Below, in pieces: positions 1 to 10,249 of a DNA stretch of 64,000 bases (position 1 is its first letter; every line of letters starts with the position of its first letter). The stretch covers positions 1 through 64,000 of the forward strand of contig CAJNDT010000485.1 in assembly GCA_905221615.1 (NCBI GenBank), read 5' to 3'. A program made the translations under genes and the position numbers. This stretch comes from Symbiodinium sp. CCMP2592. Lineage: Eukaryota; Sar; Dinophyceae; Suessiales; Symbiodiniaceae. The notes under the pieces were generated by a model. It saw only the letters and a program-made list of their open reading frames with translations. It did not search any database and was not told where the DNA came from.

Positions 1-1776
1 TATTTTCCTTCTGCAAACATCAACTGGGAAATTGGCAAGGTCATCATCGGCTTGTTGCCGGCACAAGTTGAGTCATTGGCTAATGGTGCACAGCCGACCT
101 CCTTGCGGCTCATTTCCCCTGAAGAATACTTGCACGCCTTTGTGCTCAAGGTGGCTCAACGTGTGAAGGATGGGGCACCCATGGGGGAGCTGAACCAGTG
201 GTCGACCCTCATGCTGTCATTGCCGATGACCTTCCAGGTCGGTGCCAGCCCGGAGAAACTCTACTTTGCTGGAGTGACAGCCCGGGAAAACTATGGGACT
301 GGGTATGACCTCCTGTTCCGAAGCGCGGTGCAGAGAATCTATGAGCTGGGGGTTTACCGGGATTCCCAGCCGGGCAAGTTGACCCACAAGGAGATTGCTG
401 CTCGCTGGAAGGCGAGCGTGACGTTCTCCACCATCACGGATGCGGACGAGACGATGCAGGACTGGGCCGGCTTCGTGTCCACGTGTATCTCGGTCTACGA
501 CCGCTGCTTGTCGAACCCCACGGTGTCACGCCTCATTTTGGATGCTGAAGAGCGTTGGGGAAAGCAAACACCTTGGGACTCGGTGGGGAAACTGGACACT
601 CTGTGTTCCAAGTGCACGAAGTCGATCGGGCGCTCCGACCCAGGCTCGGCCACAGACAGGATGTGCTGGGTGATCCGGGCAGTGCATGATTTCTATGACT
701 CGGAGCAAATTCAGAAAACCCAACTGAGCACTCGGAACTTCTCCGGCAAGGGGCTCTACGGCCACAAAGGGACATGTGACATTTTGCTCTACAAGTATGG
801 GCTGGGCATCTACATCAAGGACTACCTTGAGGGCACGATCATCGACGCGAACCAGAAGGCTGTCATTCGCTCAGTGTTCGATGATCATGAGTCCTACCGG
901 AAAGCTTATGGGCAGCATGGCCACATGGAGGACTATGACGTCTCCTGGCTAGGCTCACTCTGCCAGCCGGCTCGGACAGCTTGCGGCCTGCTGAAGCAGC
1001 TGGTCTACACAGTGGAGGAAGACGCAAGGCTCAAGCGCATGCTGCATGCAGGGGCCTCCTGTGCCGATTGGCTTGACCATGATGAGCTGTCGGAAAAGAC
1101 GGGACCTTTGAAGTCAGAGATGCTGGCCCTGAGCAGCCTGGAAAGGGCTGTTGTAGAGGAGACGCCGGTGGTGAGCACGCCGCAGCAGAAGATGCAGGAC
1201 AGCATTGTGCATACACTGAAGGTGTCTGGCAGCGAGGAATCCATGGAGAGCCACGTCCGGTCCCTGCCCGAGGCAGACCTCGCCCGCATCATGGAGGCCA
1301 TCACGTATGCGAAGCAGCATGTGAGACAATTCATCAAACTTTTCGTTGATGACGAAAAGGAAAAGCTTGTCTTGGATGCCTTGAATGAGTCCTCCCTGAC
1401 GCGCATTGCAAAGTCCGAGTTCTTGCTCACATGCTTTGACGTCAAGAACTCTGGTGAACCTGTTACATGTCCTCACATTCGTGTGGCCCCGTTGAAAAAC
1501 GAGAGACTGCGACGCTGCATTCAGCGAACGTGCAAGTTTATGAGCAGCCCAGACGGCCTGCCGGAGAACATGGCATTCATGGTGTTTGACGGGGGAAAGT
1601 TCGGGAACCTGGCGCCGATCATGAGTCAGTTTGTGGACAGCAAGGGCACGGCGATGCCGAAGCAGACCCGGACCATCAGCATCTGCTACGAGGAGAATTC
1701 CGTGATTCGGCGCATGGAGCGCTATCGGACCATGACCTCATTGCAGCAGCTGGAGAGCTGTCATCTTGCCGCTTGA
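1..1776 (+). CDS. Hypothetical protein, 5' end outside the window
   Basis: The frame is open from base 1 and closes with TGA at 1774-1776, giving at least 591 residues. No ATG marks a convincing start, so the gene or exon begins upstream of the window. I do not recognise the family. It looks like a soluble globular protein with no membrane segment, low-complexity tail or signal peptide. A short cysteine pair (LCSKCTKS) lies about one third of the way along, and a Glu/Lys-rich segment (DDEKEKL) precedes the C-terminal quarter. An RGG-box gene follows about 80 bp downstream on the same strand and could be a further part of the same transcript. Unbroken length and ordinary composition argue for real coding sequence; function is unknown. 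Confidence 0.6.
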   Translation, partial: YFPSANINWEIGKVIIGLLPAQVESLANGAQPTSLRLISPEEYLHAFVLKVAQRVKDGAPMGELNQWSTLMLSLPMTFQVGASPEKLYFAGVTARENYGTGYDLLFRSAVQRIYELGVYRDSQPGKLTHKEIAARWKASVTFSTITDADETMQDWAGFVSTCISVYDRCLSNPTVSRLILDAEERWGKQTPWDSVGKLDTLCSKCTKSIGRSDPGSATDRMCWVIRAVHDFYDSEQIQKTQLSTRNFSGKGLYGHKGTCDILLYKYGLGIYIKDYLEGTIIDANQKAVIRSVFDDHESYRKAYGQHGHMEDYDVSWLGSLCQPARTACGLLKQLVYTVEEDARLKRMLHAGASCADWLDHDELSEKTGPLKSEMLALSSLERAVVEETPVVSTPQQKMQDSIVHTLKVSGSEESMESHVRSLPEADLARIMEAITYAKQHVRQFIKLFVDDEKEKLVLDALNESSLTRIAKSEFLLTCFDVKNSGEPVTCPHIRVAPLKNERLRRCIQRTCKFMSSPDGLPENMAFMVFDGGKFGNLAPIMSQFVDSKGTAMPKQTRTISICYEENSVIRRMERYRTMTSLQQLESCHLAA

Positions 1777-1799
1777 ACTCATGTCCCTAAGAAGATAAG

Positions 1800-1826
1800 G
1801 TATGCTTCCCTTACTAACTAACTCAG
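1800..1826 (+). other. Intron-like signals between the first two genes
   Basis: A GTATGC donor-like start at 1800, a TACTAAC branch-site-like heptamer at 1812-1818 and a CAG at 1824-1826 lie within 27 bp. Reading resumes after the CAG in the frame of the downstream RGG-box protein. The upstream gene has already stopped at 1774-1776, so a real intron would need another donor. Recorded as a signal, not as a called intron. Confidence 0.2.
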
Positions 1827-1856
1827 CAGTGTGGGGCTGAATCCAAGACATCAGAG

Positions 1857-2689
1857 GTGTACAACTGTGGGATCAATCTGCCCGGCATGAAGAAAAGACG
1901 CAACCGGTGCTACTACAGCGGGACCTCCCACGGACAGGTCATTCAGAACGTTGTGCTGCCGACGGATGCAGAAGTGTGGACAACATCTTTTGCGAACAAG
2001 AAGGCAGGATATGAAAACCGAGTTAGGGGGTTACCACTTATTATGTACTTCCACCCGCGCCTGATGTTGAGGCGATCTACGACCGCCTGCGAGTGGACGT
2101 GGGGGGAACGACCGCGGGAGGAAGTGCGGATGTCCAGAAAAGGACCGAGGAGACGATCGAGCCGGTGAACTTCCACTCGATGCCCCTGAACTTGTACAGG
2201 GAGATCCTGGAGGTGGATACAAAGCCGAATGCCATCCTTGACTGGACTGTGGGGGACTCTCAGTTCGCTACCGTGGCTCTTGAGTGTCAGATCTCTTACG
2301 TGGGGGCCTGCTTCTCCGAGACTCACCAAAATGAGGTCTACGAGCGCTTGACTGCCTTGACTCTCAAGAAAATGCAGACCGAGGGCTCCGGCATGCTGTA
2401 CCGACCGTATTTGGCAGAGCTGCTTTCCGGCAGCACGCAGAGGATTGGGGGTGGTGGGACAGAGACCACCTCAGGCTCAGGCCGTGGCGGACGTGGCCGA
2501 GGAGGGCGTGGGCGAGGCCGACCTCCAGCACCAGATAATGGCAGTGGTGACGGCAACAATAACAGTGGTACTGTTGCCGGTACCGGCAATGGCAGCGGTA
2601 CCACCGGCAATGGCAGTGACTTGGAAGCTGCTTTAGCAGCCAGGATCGAAGCGTTGCGCAGGGAAGGTGCTTCTGCTGATGCTGCTTGA
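1857..2689 (+). pseudogene. RGG-box protein with an internal frameshift (or unrecognised intron)
   Basis: Two overlapping frames read as one protein. The first (from about 1827) gives a basic N-terminus with KKRRNR and ends after GYENRV near 2020. The second picks up as TTYYVLPPAPDVEAIYDRL at about 2033 and runs to TGA at 2687-2689. One extra G in the run 2026-2030 would join them. The C-terminal third is Gly/Arg-rich (GGRGRGGRGRGR at about 2480-2520), then Gly/Asn/Ser-rich, then a short helix. RGG boxes usually bind RNA or single-stranded nucleic acid. The alternatives are a decayed gene, a sequencing error in a G run, or an intron. The neighbouring methyltransferase hints at a mobile-element origin. 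Confidence 0.45.
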
Positions 2690-2980
2690 TGATGCAGCTT
2701 TGGATTCTGCGACAGGAAGCCGAAAGTATGATTTCGGTTCGGAGACAGTCTCAGCTGTCGTTTTTGATTTTGATTAGGCTGACAGATGAAGACAAGCCGG
2801 ATGTCCTGCCGAGAACTCTTAAGTCTTCCGTACCTCTGAGATTGGAAGAAATAGAATAATAATGAATCATTCAGGAGCAGGAAGCAGAGCTCGAAAGTGC
2901 ACTCTTTTGTTCGGTGATCTGCTCCCCACGTGGCCCTGTAAGCGGTCTGGTTTTCCATTTCACAGGGGATGCATCAACAC
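2690..2980. other. Spacer with no recognised gene
   Basis: About 290 bp between the RGG-box gene and the 156-bp repeats. I see no coding frame, RNA gene or repeat that I can support here. Confidence 0.5.
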
Positions 2981-3448
2981 TGAGCCGATGTCTGGACCCA
3001 GCGCTTGGAGCAGGAAATGCCTTCGCTTCGTTAGTTAGTGCTTTTGTGTCAGCGTATGCGCCTTTGACTTGGATATCGGCAGGCGATGGCTGGATCTTTT
3101 CATGAAGCAGCCGGGTCCTAAGCGATGTGCCAATCCTGAGCCGATGTCTGGACCCAGCGCTTGGAGTAGGAAATGCCTTCGCTTCGTTAGTTAGTGCTTC
3201 TGTGTCAGCGTATGCGCCTTTGACTTGGATATCGGCAGGCGATGGCTGGATCTTTTCGTGAAGCAGCCGTGTCCTAAGCGATGTGCCAATCCTGAGCCGA
3301 TGTCTGGACCCAGCGCTTGGAGCAGGAAATGCCTTCGCTTCGTTAGTGAGTGCTTCTGTGTCAGCGTATGCGCCTTTGACTTGGATATCGGCAGGCGATG
3401 GTTGGATCTTTTCGTGAAGCAGCCGGGTCCTAAGCGATGTGCCAATCG
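2981..3448 (+). repeat. 156-bp tandem repeat, three copies
   Basis: Copies start at 2981, 3137 and 3293, each 156 bp and nearly identical; each opens with TGAGCCGATGTCTGGACCCA. The array ends about 95 bp before the methyltransferase ATG, so it may form its 5' region. Because 156 is a multiple of 3, the minus strand carries a spurious-looking frame (2871-3638) with a 52-residue repeat. Confidence 0.95.
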
Positions 3449-3542
3449 GAGTTTCTGCTCGCATGGTTTTGTCAGTATATACTTCCAGCCAGCGCGGCTT
3501 AGAGAGCGACAGGCGCCAATTGTTAGACTTCTGTGATAAATC

Positions 3543-5042
3543 ATGGATGATTGGGATGTTCCGCCGGTGTTCTCCGGGGAGAAGCCTAAGCCTAGGAAGG
3601 CTGTGGCGAAGCAGCGAGCTTCTTCGGCTCCAGCTCACTCGAAGCCTCAGATGACAATGGCAGCTTCTTCAGTTTCAGCTTGCAGCAAGTCGAGTATGAG
3701 CAAGCAGCCACCTTCTTCAGTTCCAGCTTCTGGCAAGAAGGGATGGATGAAGCGGCCAGCTGCTTCAGTTCCAGCTTCCGGCGAGGAGAGTGCGATCAAA
3801 CTGCGAGCTTCCTCAGCTTCAGCTCGGAAGTGCCCTGTCATGATTCCGGAGGTCCCAGTTAGTGTTGCCCAGGGGAAGACCGACAAATCAGGCAAGCGGA
3901 AGAAGGAGTGTGCTGCCACTTCGAGCTCTTTGTCAAAGGCTCCACGCGTGGAAGCGGTCATGAGCAAGAACCGCAATTGCCAGGTACCTTCAGCAGGTTT
4001 CAGCGTGGCCCCCAACGGCAAGCGGCCCATCCTTGTGGGTAGTGCCTGCTCGGGCTGGGCAACCGAAGCCCAAGCCCTGGCAAGGCTTGGCATTCCGTAT
4101 GTTCAGAAGTTTGTTTGTGATTCGGATGATCGAGTCAAGAAGTTTCTCCTGAGCAATATGGCACCGGAGTTCTACTATGACAATGCCCACTCATCCGACT
4201 TTTGGCAGGCACCCTACACAGATATCTTTCTTGCAGGTGCACCATGTCAACCGTGGAGTCAAAACGGAGCTCGTGGAGGAAGCTCAGATGAGAGATCGAG
4301 TGTTCACCTCCCTGTCATCGGCTATATCGATCGCTGCCGACCGCGGGTCTGGATTTTGGAGCAGGTGCCGCAGTGGCAGAAAAGCGACAAGTCGGACTAC
4401 AAGGAAGTGATGACGTTCCTTCGCAGCCTGAAGGATCCTTCAGGGCATCCAGCCTACGTGGTGCATGAGAAAAAACTGGATGCCATGTCGTTTGGGCTTC
4501 CGCAGCGCAGGGTGAGATTGTACGTCGTGGGGATATTGCGCAAGCTTCGCTCCAGTGACACATTTCCAGTGGAAGGCGAGAAGAACATGCAGCAAGGAAC
4601 AATGCAGTCCATCCTTGAGCACCCTGCTCCATCCATTGTCCCGAAGTTAGCAGACATCCCGGCGTCCGTGCTGAAGGGGAAAACCTCCAGCTACAACCTT
4701 ACGAAGGCGTTGAGGAACATCCAGAAGAAGGACAAGGGCAATCCGTTCGAGAAGATGTATGTCGTAGATTTGGCCTCGGGCTTCCAGAATCCTCTGGTGT
4801 GCGATGGCTTTTTCCCAACCTTGACAGTTGCCCGATGCACAGGCCTGGCGTACTTCAACCTGCGCTTGAATCGGCATCACACAGCCAAGGAGCTGTGCCG
4901 AGTCCAGGGAATGAACCCTGACATGTTCAATTTACAAGAGATCTCTGAAAGGGATCTTCTGCACATGTGCGGGAACGCCATGGCAGTTGACATCGTCGTA
5001 GGCATTCTGCGTGCTGTTCTGCCGTTCTTGCAGAATGCGTGA
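3543..5042 (+). CDS. C5 cytosine DNA methyltransferase
   Basis: A 499-residue protein starting at ATG 3543. Residues 1-155 are a Ser/Ala/Lys-rich tail of loosely repeated ASSVPA-type segments, probably disordered. The catalytic domain follows with the usual motif order: motif I GSACSGW (SAM binding, near 166), motif IV GAPCQPWSQNG with nucleophile Cys235, motif VI WILEQVP with Glu273, motif VIII QRRVRLYVVG near 321, and a C-terminal GNAMAVDIV (motif X, near 477). All core catalytic residues are present, so it should transfer a methyl group to carbon 5 of cytosine in DNA. It has no BAH, CXXC, PWWP or helicase domain. The 156-bp repeats lie upstream and a second tandem array downstream. EQV replaces the usual ENV in motif VI. 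Mobile-element-encoded methyltransferases are known in some eukaryotes; that this is one is inference. Confidence 0.93.
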   Translation: MDDWDVPPVFSGEKPKPRKAVAKQRASSAPAHSKPQMTMAASSVSACSKSSMSKQPPSSVPASGKKGWMKRPAASVPASGEESAIKLRASSASARKCPVMIPEVPVSVAQGKTDKSGKRKKECAATSSSLSKAPRVEAVMSKNRNCQVPSAGFSVAPNGKRPILVGSACSGWATEAQALARLGIPYVQKFVCDSDDRVKKFLLSNMAPEFYYDNAHSSDFWQAPYTDIFLAGAPCQPWSQNGARGGSSDERSSVHLPVIGYIDRCRPRVWILEQVPQWQKSDKSDYKEVMTFLRSLKDPSGHPAYVVHEKKLDAMSFGLPQRRVRLYVVGILRKLRSSDTFPVEGEKNMQQGTMQSILEHPAPSIVPKLADIPASVLKGKTSSYNLTKALRNIQKKDKGNPFEKMYVVDLASGFQNPLVCDGFFPTLTVARCTGLAYFNLRLNRHHTAKELCRVQGMNPDMFNLQEISERDLLHMCGNAMAVDIVVGILRAVLPFLQNA

Positions 5043-5159
5043 TTTTGGATGGCAGCGGGGCCAGGATAAAAGGGAAGAGCCGCATGACTGCGTATGTTTT
5101 GGAGAGAGCAACTCCTTATGGCCCAGGGGCGTCCTGTTTATATAGCCGCAGACCGCGCC

Positions 5160-5509
5160 TACCCCTGCTAGAACAAGGGGGGGCGCCCCCTATTGTTTTT
5201 AAAGGGGCTGGTGTTTGTATGTTTTCTTGGTCCTTCTTGTAGGCAACACTACACGATGTCTGGAAGCCGGTCATATCCGTGGATGATCAGTATATAGAAA
5301 GATACATTCCCCTATCCCTTTTAAAACAAGTGGGGGCGCCCCACTATGTATTTATGGGGGTCTGGAAACGTCTATGGCGTTATAAACAGGACACCCCTGG
5401 GCCATAAGCGGTTGCGCTCCTGGTTTCATCCATTGTCATTGTGTCTCATCCCAAAACAGGAGGGGGCGTACCCTGTTGTTTTTATGGGGGTCTGGAAACG
5501 TCTATGGCG
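5160..5509 (+). repeat. Imperfect relatives of the downstream 89-bp repeat
   Basis: Degenerate versions of the downstream unit: a GGGGGGCGCCCCC palindrome near 5180, a related GGGGGCGCCCC near 5335, and two copies of a GGGGGTCTGGAAACGTCTATGG segment near 5360 and 5490. They read as an older edge of the same array. Confidence 0.7.
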
Positions 5510-5950
5510 CCCAAAACAGGAGGGGGCGTACCCTGTTGTTTTTATTCCCGGCGGGGTGGGCCATAAGCGGTTGCGCTCCGGGTCTCGTCTGTATATCCCA
5601 AAACAGGAGGGGGCGTACCCTGTTGTTTTTATTCCCGGCGGGGTGGGCCATAAGCGGTTGCGCTCCGGGTCTCGTCTCTATATATCCCAAAACAGGAGGG
5701 GGCGTACCCTGTTGTTTTTATTCCCGGCGGGGTGGGCCATAAGCGGTTGCGCTCCGGGTCTCGTCTCTATATATCCCAAAACAGGAGGGGGCGTACCCTG
5801 TTGTTTTTATTCCCGGCGGGGTGGGCCATAAGCGGTTGCGCTCCGGGTCTCGTCTCTATATATCCCAAAACAGGAGGGGGCGTACCCTGTTGTTTTTATT
5901 CCCGGCGGGGTGGGCCATAAGCGGTTGCGCTCCGGGTCTCGTCTGTTTCT
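5510..5950 (+). repeat. About 89-bp tandem repeat, five copies
   Basis: Units start at 5510, 5597, 5686, 5775 and 5864 (spacing 87-89 bp) and open with CCCAAAACAGGAGG. Each contains an inverted pair, AACAGG and CCTGTT, about 11 bases apart, and ends in a pyrimidine-rich TCTCTATATAT stretch. The central copies are almost identical, so the array is recent or homogenised. It follows the methyltransferase gene and could be a protein-binding iteron array, a promoter cluster or satellite-like DNA. Confidence 0.95.
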
Positions 5951-6548
5951 CCCAAAACCCAGCTGTGGGAACCAGTATAGCGGGCGAACCCTGTTGTGTT
6001 TATTCCCGGATTCCCGGTGGTGTGAGGCATTGGTTCTCGTCTATGTATTCCAGGATGTCTTGTTTTAATTGTTTTAATTCCATGTGGTGCTGAAGAGTAC
6101 CTATAAGTCTTGGACGAGTTTTAATTCCCTGTGGTGCTGCAGAGTACCTAAGTCTTGGGATGTCTTGGGCGAGTATCATGACTAGTTGCGCAGCTCCTGT
6201 CATCATGCATTAACGAGCTTTGCACTGCCCAGGTCGGATCTGGAAAGATTGGCATCGAATGGACTGCATTGCCAGGCTCGCGGCATCTCCAGTCCCAGCT
6301 TCATGATTTGACTGAGACAGAGCTGTGCACAGATTACTGCCGTGAAGTAAGATCAGTATAGAATCTTGACGTTTGCATGAGTTGCTTGCTCTTTTTCCTG
6401 GCAAGAGTGGCTCTGCCTGTGTGTGTGTTGTCGAACGATGCTTAAACTTCAATAACTCCAGACTTGAAGGAGATATGTTCTGCAAGTGGAGGGACGGAGC
6501 AATGAACGGGAAGTGTGTTTGAAGTGGGTTCTATAGATACTACTGATA
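5951..6548. other. Spacer with two short dispersed motifs
   Basis: Two imperfect copies of the GTGGTGCTGAAGAGTACCTA motif lie near 6083 and 6132, each followed by AAGTCTTGG. This is the reverse of the CTCTTCAGCACCAC motif seen from 11 to 15 kb. Nothing else recognised. Confidence 0.6.
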
Positions 6549-9500
6549 ATGGAACCTGACATGGAGCAGCCTTGGCCGGCTGCGTCAACTTCCAGCGTAG
6601 CTCGGAAGACCTTTGGTGAGAGTACGACTACGACGACTCTGCCAGATGCAGCATATGTGGACACCATTGAAGCTGCATACCGACGTCGGCAAAAGGCTTG
6701 GGAAGCCGAGTTTTTGTTGGATCCTAAGCAGCCAGCGTTGGGATCTTGGCTCTTGGGACAGCGCGTCCAGCCAAGATGCTTCGCCTTGGTTTGTATATGC
6801 TGCCGAGCCTTCGAAGGCAAGGACTTGCCATCGGAGTCTGGTAAGGACTTCAGTACGCTTTGTGGTACTTGGGCCAGAGGTAGAGCAATCAGCTCCGTGC
6901 AAGATCTTCGCAAATGGCTTGTTTCGAAGCATGCCAAAAGTCCGGAGCACCAACGTGCAACTTTGAGTTTGTTGACACATGGAGGAAAAGTGGAAGATGA
7001 TGACTTGCAGAATGCGCCATCTGTTAGCACGATCATGAAAGTTTGGGGCCAGTTGCACAAGGGCGCCAGCTGCAGAGCTGTTGCTGCAGAACAAGGGAGC
7101 TTCGGCAGCAGACACAAAGTGGAGCGGCTGTGCCTTTGCCTTGCCAAGGCATGTTTGGAGAGAGAGAGAGAGTCCTTGCGCAAAGTCCGGGTAATGGCTC
7201 TCCACCAGGACGTGCGCAAGGGAGTCTTGCAGGTTCGATACAGCGCGACGCTGGAAGATTGGTCTGTGCAGACAGGCCTTCTAGGCCTGCACCTGCAGCC
7301 AGGCACCCTCTCGAATGAACTCTCCATTAGTTCACATGAGGTGCTCAAACGTTTCTGCACCATCGATGGTCGGCTGGATGACAGCCTCTTGCAGAAGATC
7401 GCAGACTCCGTGGAACTCCTGGATGCTGATGGGGCATCGGATGAACAACGTTGCCTCCGACTGCTGGGGCAGGACTACTTGAAGAATGTGAAAGTCTGCA
7501 TCAAGGATCCAACGCACTGTGCGCGGCGTTTGAGTACGCACCCATGGGCAGCAGACCCGGTGCTGTCGCAGGTCTACGGCATGTACATTTCATCGCCGGA
7601 CTCCATGACCAATTTGCTCCAGCATTCTTTCGACTTGAAGGGTCTCTTCGCTGGAAACGTGGATGAGCTGACTGGGGATATTGCTTTGAGCGAGCAAACA
7701 CGGAAGAGAATCCGGTGTTTGGACTACTGTCCACATCGTTTCGAAAGCTCTTGCAAACCTTTAGGGAGATTCTGTGTGCTATTCGATGCGATATGGAGGT
7801 CGGCGCTAGACGTTGTCGTCAGGAGACAGGGATCAGTGCCAGCTGCTAAGGCGGAACAGTTCCTTCGGGAGGCGAGTGAGGAGACGCTTCTCCAACTGGC
7901 ATTGCTAGCAGATGCAAGCCTTCAGTCTCTCGAGCTCGTCCGCTTTCTCGATGCTGTCACTTGGTTCATTACCAGGGCTAAGTCATAAAGATAGAACCAG
8001 ACTAGGATTGATTTGGATCCACCAACACTGGGAGATAAATAATAGCAAAGCTCCGAAACCTAAGGAGTCGTATGATCCGGCTTTGATGTTTCAAGCTTTG
8101 AGCGACTTCTTGCACAATATCGATGTGCTGTTCGTTCATGAGGAAGTGCTTTCCTATGGGCATACAGAGATCATGATAGAACACCTTCGCAAGGAGCGCG
8201 TGGCCCGTCTGCCTGACGGCATCAAGGTGCTGGGCGGTGCAGGGAAGCTGACGGACAGGATGATCCGTTCATGCTTGGACCGCATGTGTGGATGGGTTAC
8301 CCTCGCCACGAAACGTCTTCAGGCGGAGTTTCCTCAATATCAGACAGTGCAGGCCTTCCATGTTTTCGACCTAAGTTGCAATGTGCGCAAGTGCGAGGAG
8401 CAGACCGATCGGCATGAAGTGCGCAGAGCAGAATTGCAAAGATTGGCCCAGGTGTTTCGTGTTGATGCGGACGAGTTCAAGAAACAATTCCAACTCTGCT
8501 TCTACAACGCACAGAACTTTCTCAAGTCAGGGCAGGCAAATTCCAACTTGGAGGCCTGGGTTATGACCCGCAAGAAGTTCGCCAACCGGGGCTTGCGCCA
8601 TCAGTGCCATCATGACCTGGCGGCCCTGGATGTCGTCTTGGCTCGATACTGTGCCTTCCATGGTGCCTCCACTTCGCAGGTGGAGCAGCACTTCAGCATC
8701 TTTGAGCGCTTGGTCTGTAAGGAGCGCTCCCACATGATTCTGGAGATGCAAGAGGGCACACTTCGCTTGGGTCTCAAGGGCCCGGAGGAAGCGGTGGCCC
8801 AAGACGCGGCGAGAATGTGGATGTCAACCTATGGCAAGCCCAGGCTTTGCAAAGGACCTCGGCTTCAGACACGACTGCCACAGAAGCAGAAAGGCAGTGA
8901 AGCTGAATGGCGGCACAAATGCAAGACACAGTCCAAGCATTTGGGACAGCTTAAGAAGCGCAGAAGCAAAGATGAGATTGTGCAGGCAGCATCTGCTGCT
9001 GCTTCACGACAATGGACTGAGCGGCACGATCGAGAGCTGAAGACGCTGGACCAGCTCGCTCGGGACAACAAGGTCAAGGCATTGGTTGCCAATGAGCTTC
9101 TACCCGAGGAGATCACGACTGACCAGAATCTTCTTCAGGATTGCGAGCAGAGGTTGAAACTTCTGAGAGAGACGGAGAAGGGCCACAAGAACAAATGGCG
9201 AAAAATCAATGAGAATGTGGAGCGGCAGCAACATACATTGGCGGACTCCCGGTTCTTTGTGGATATTCCTGCGGATTGCCAGCAAGCATGTTTCCAAGAC
9301 GTGCTGCGCGTGTTCTGCCAGAAGAAGATTGAGGTGGTAGGGCGGCCAGCTGCAGGCTACTATTTGCTCCCGAGCATGGCGATGGAGGCTTCAGCTTCTT
9401 GGATCTACGCAGTGTGTGCGGGCCGCTGCGTTTGCAACTGTGAGTTTGCGGCCTCTGAAGGCACCAAGGGTGTTGTGTTGGCATACACAAACGCCACCAA

Positions 9501-9813
9501 GTCTCGACGAAGGATTTGTCTGACTAGTGAGTTTCAGAGAGTCCATTCGGAACAAGCAAGAGCCCTGGAAGATGTGGCAGGCTCACCAACTTCGCACTGG
9601 AAGCTGATTTCTGAGCTTCAGTTCTTGGAGGCGGTCAGCGAGAAGAAGAAGTCGGAATCGGCATTCTTTCACATGGCCATTGTCACAGACAGCATGAAGC
9701 AGAATGATGCTGTATACAAGAACCGACCCAATGCTTTCACCATGTTCAGTTTCCTGCAGTTTTTTGCAAAGGCAGATGTCCCGCGTTGCAGAGAAGGTGT
9801 TTGTGGGAGGTGA
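6549..9813 (+). pseudogene. Transposase-like protein split by a frameshift or intron
   Basis: The first frame starts at ATG 6549 and stops at 7986-7988 (479 residues). The second frame is open from about 7912 and runs to 9813, continuing the same protein; the switch lies near 7975-8010. The first part has a region reading KVCIKDPTHCARRLSTHPWA followed by a predicted helical core. The second has a CHHDLAALDVV segment and QVEQHFSIFERLVCKERSHM, then a charged coiled-coil stretch (about 8870-9240) and a Cys-containing C-terminal domain. The general layout resembles BED/hAT-like or other large eukaryotic transposases, but I cannot place the catalytic triad. Alternatives are a zinc-finger host protein or an unknown mobile-element gene. 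An AG near 8008 could be an intron acceptor, so it may be functional. Confidence 0.4.
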
Positions 9814-10249
9814 CCCATGATATGAGGAAGTTAATTATAATGAGTACTAGCGACAAGTGGTGCAAAGAACACTTTCATGTTTCAGACTGACCCACACGCC
9901 TTTGCTGCAGGGTAGCGTTGCGGGGTTCAGCAGCGCTGGATCATGAGGGGACTTCACTCGGCGGAGTCTGATCAGATTGCGCTTGTCCGAAGAACCTGAC
10001 ACCTCTTGACCATTGATCTGTAGCAACCTGCAGAAATCATAACACAAAATGCGTACTGACAGGATCGGTGGTCTTCGGCTGACATGTTCTGAAGCAGATC
10101 ACACAGAGGGAGACTCAGAGCCGCTTCGTCTTTTGCGTCAGATGCAGCGATCCGTTACTGTGAGCTCTGCTGCGAGGTGTGTGGTCTCTTTCAGGACATG
10201 TCCGGGCCTCAACCGCCAAGACACAAGATGAAGTCAGCCGTCTCGGAGA
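9814..10249. other. Spacer between convergent genes
   Basis: Lies between the 3' ends of the transposase-like gene (+) and the recombinase (-). No supported feature. Confidence 0.5.

Noticed and set aside
2871..3638. 255-residue minus-strand frame over the 156-bp repeats
   Set aside because: It follows from a repeat period divisible by 3 and overlaps the start of the methyltransferase. No domain.
5346..5831. Frames translating the 89-bp array into a repeated peptide
   Set aside because: They are translations of non-coding tandem repeats, open in several frames at once.
5510..5950. CRISPR-like array
   Set aside because: Whole units repeat with no unique spacers, and the context is eukaryotic.
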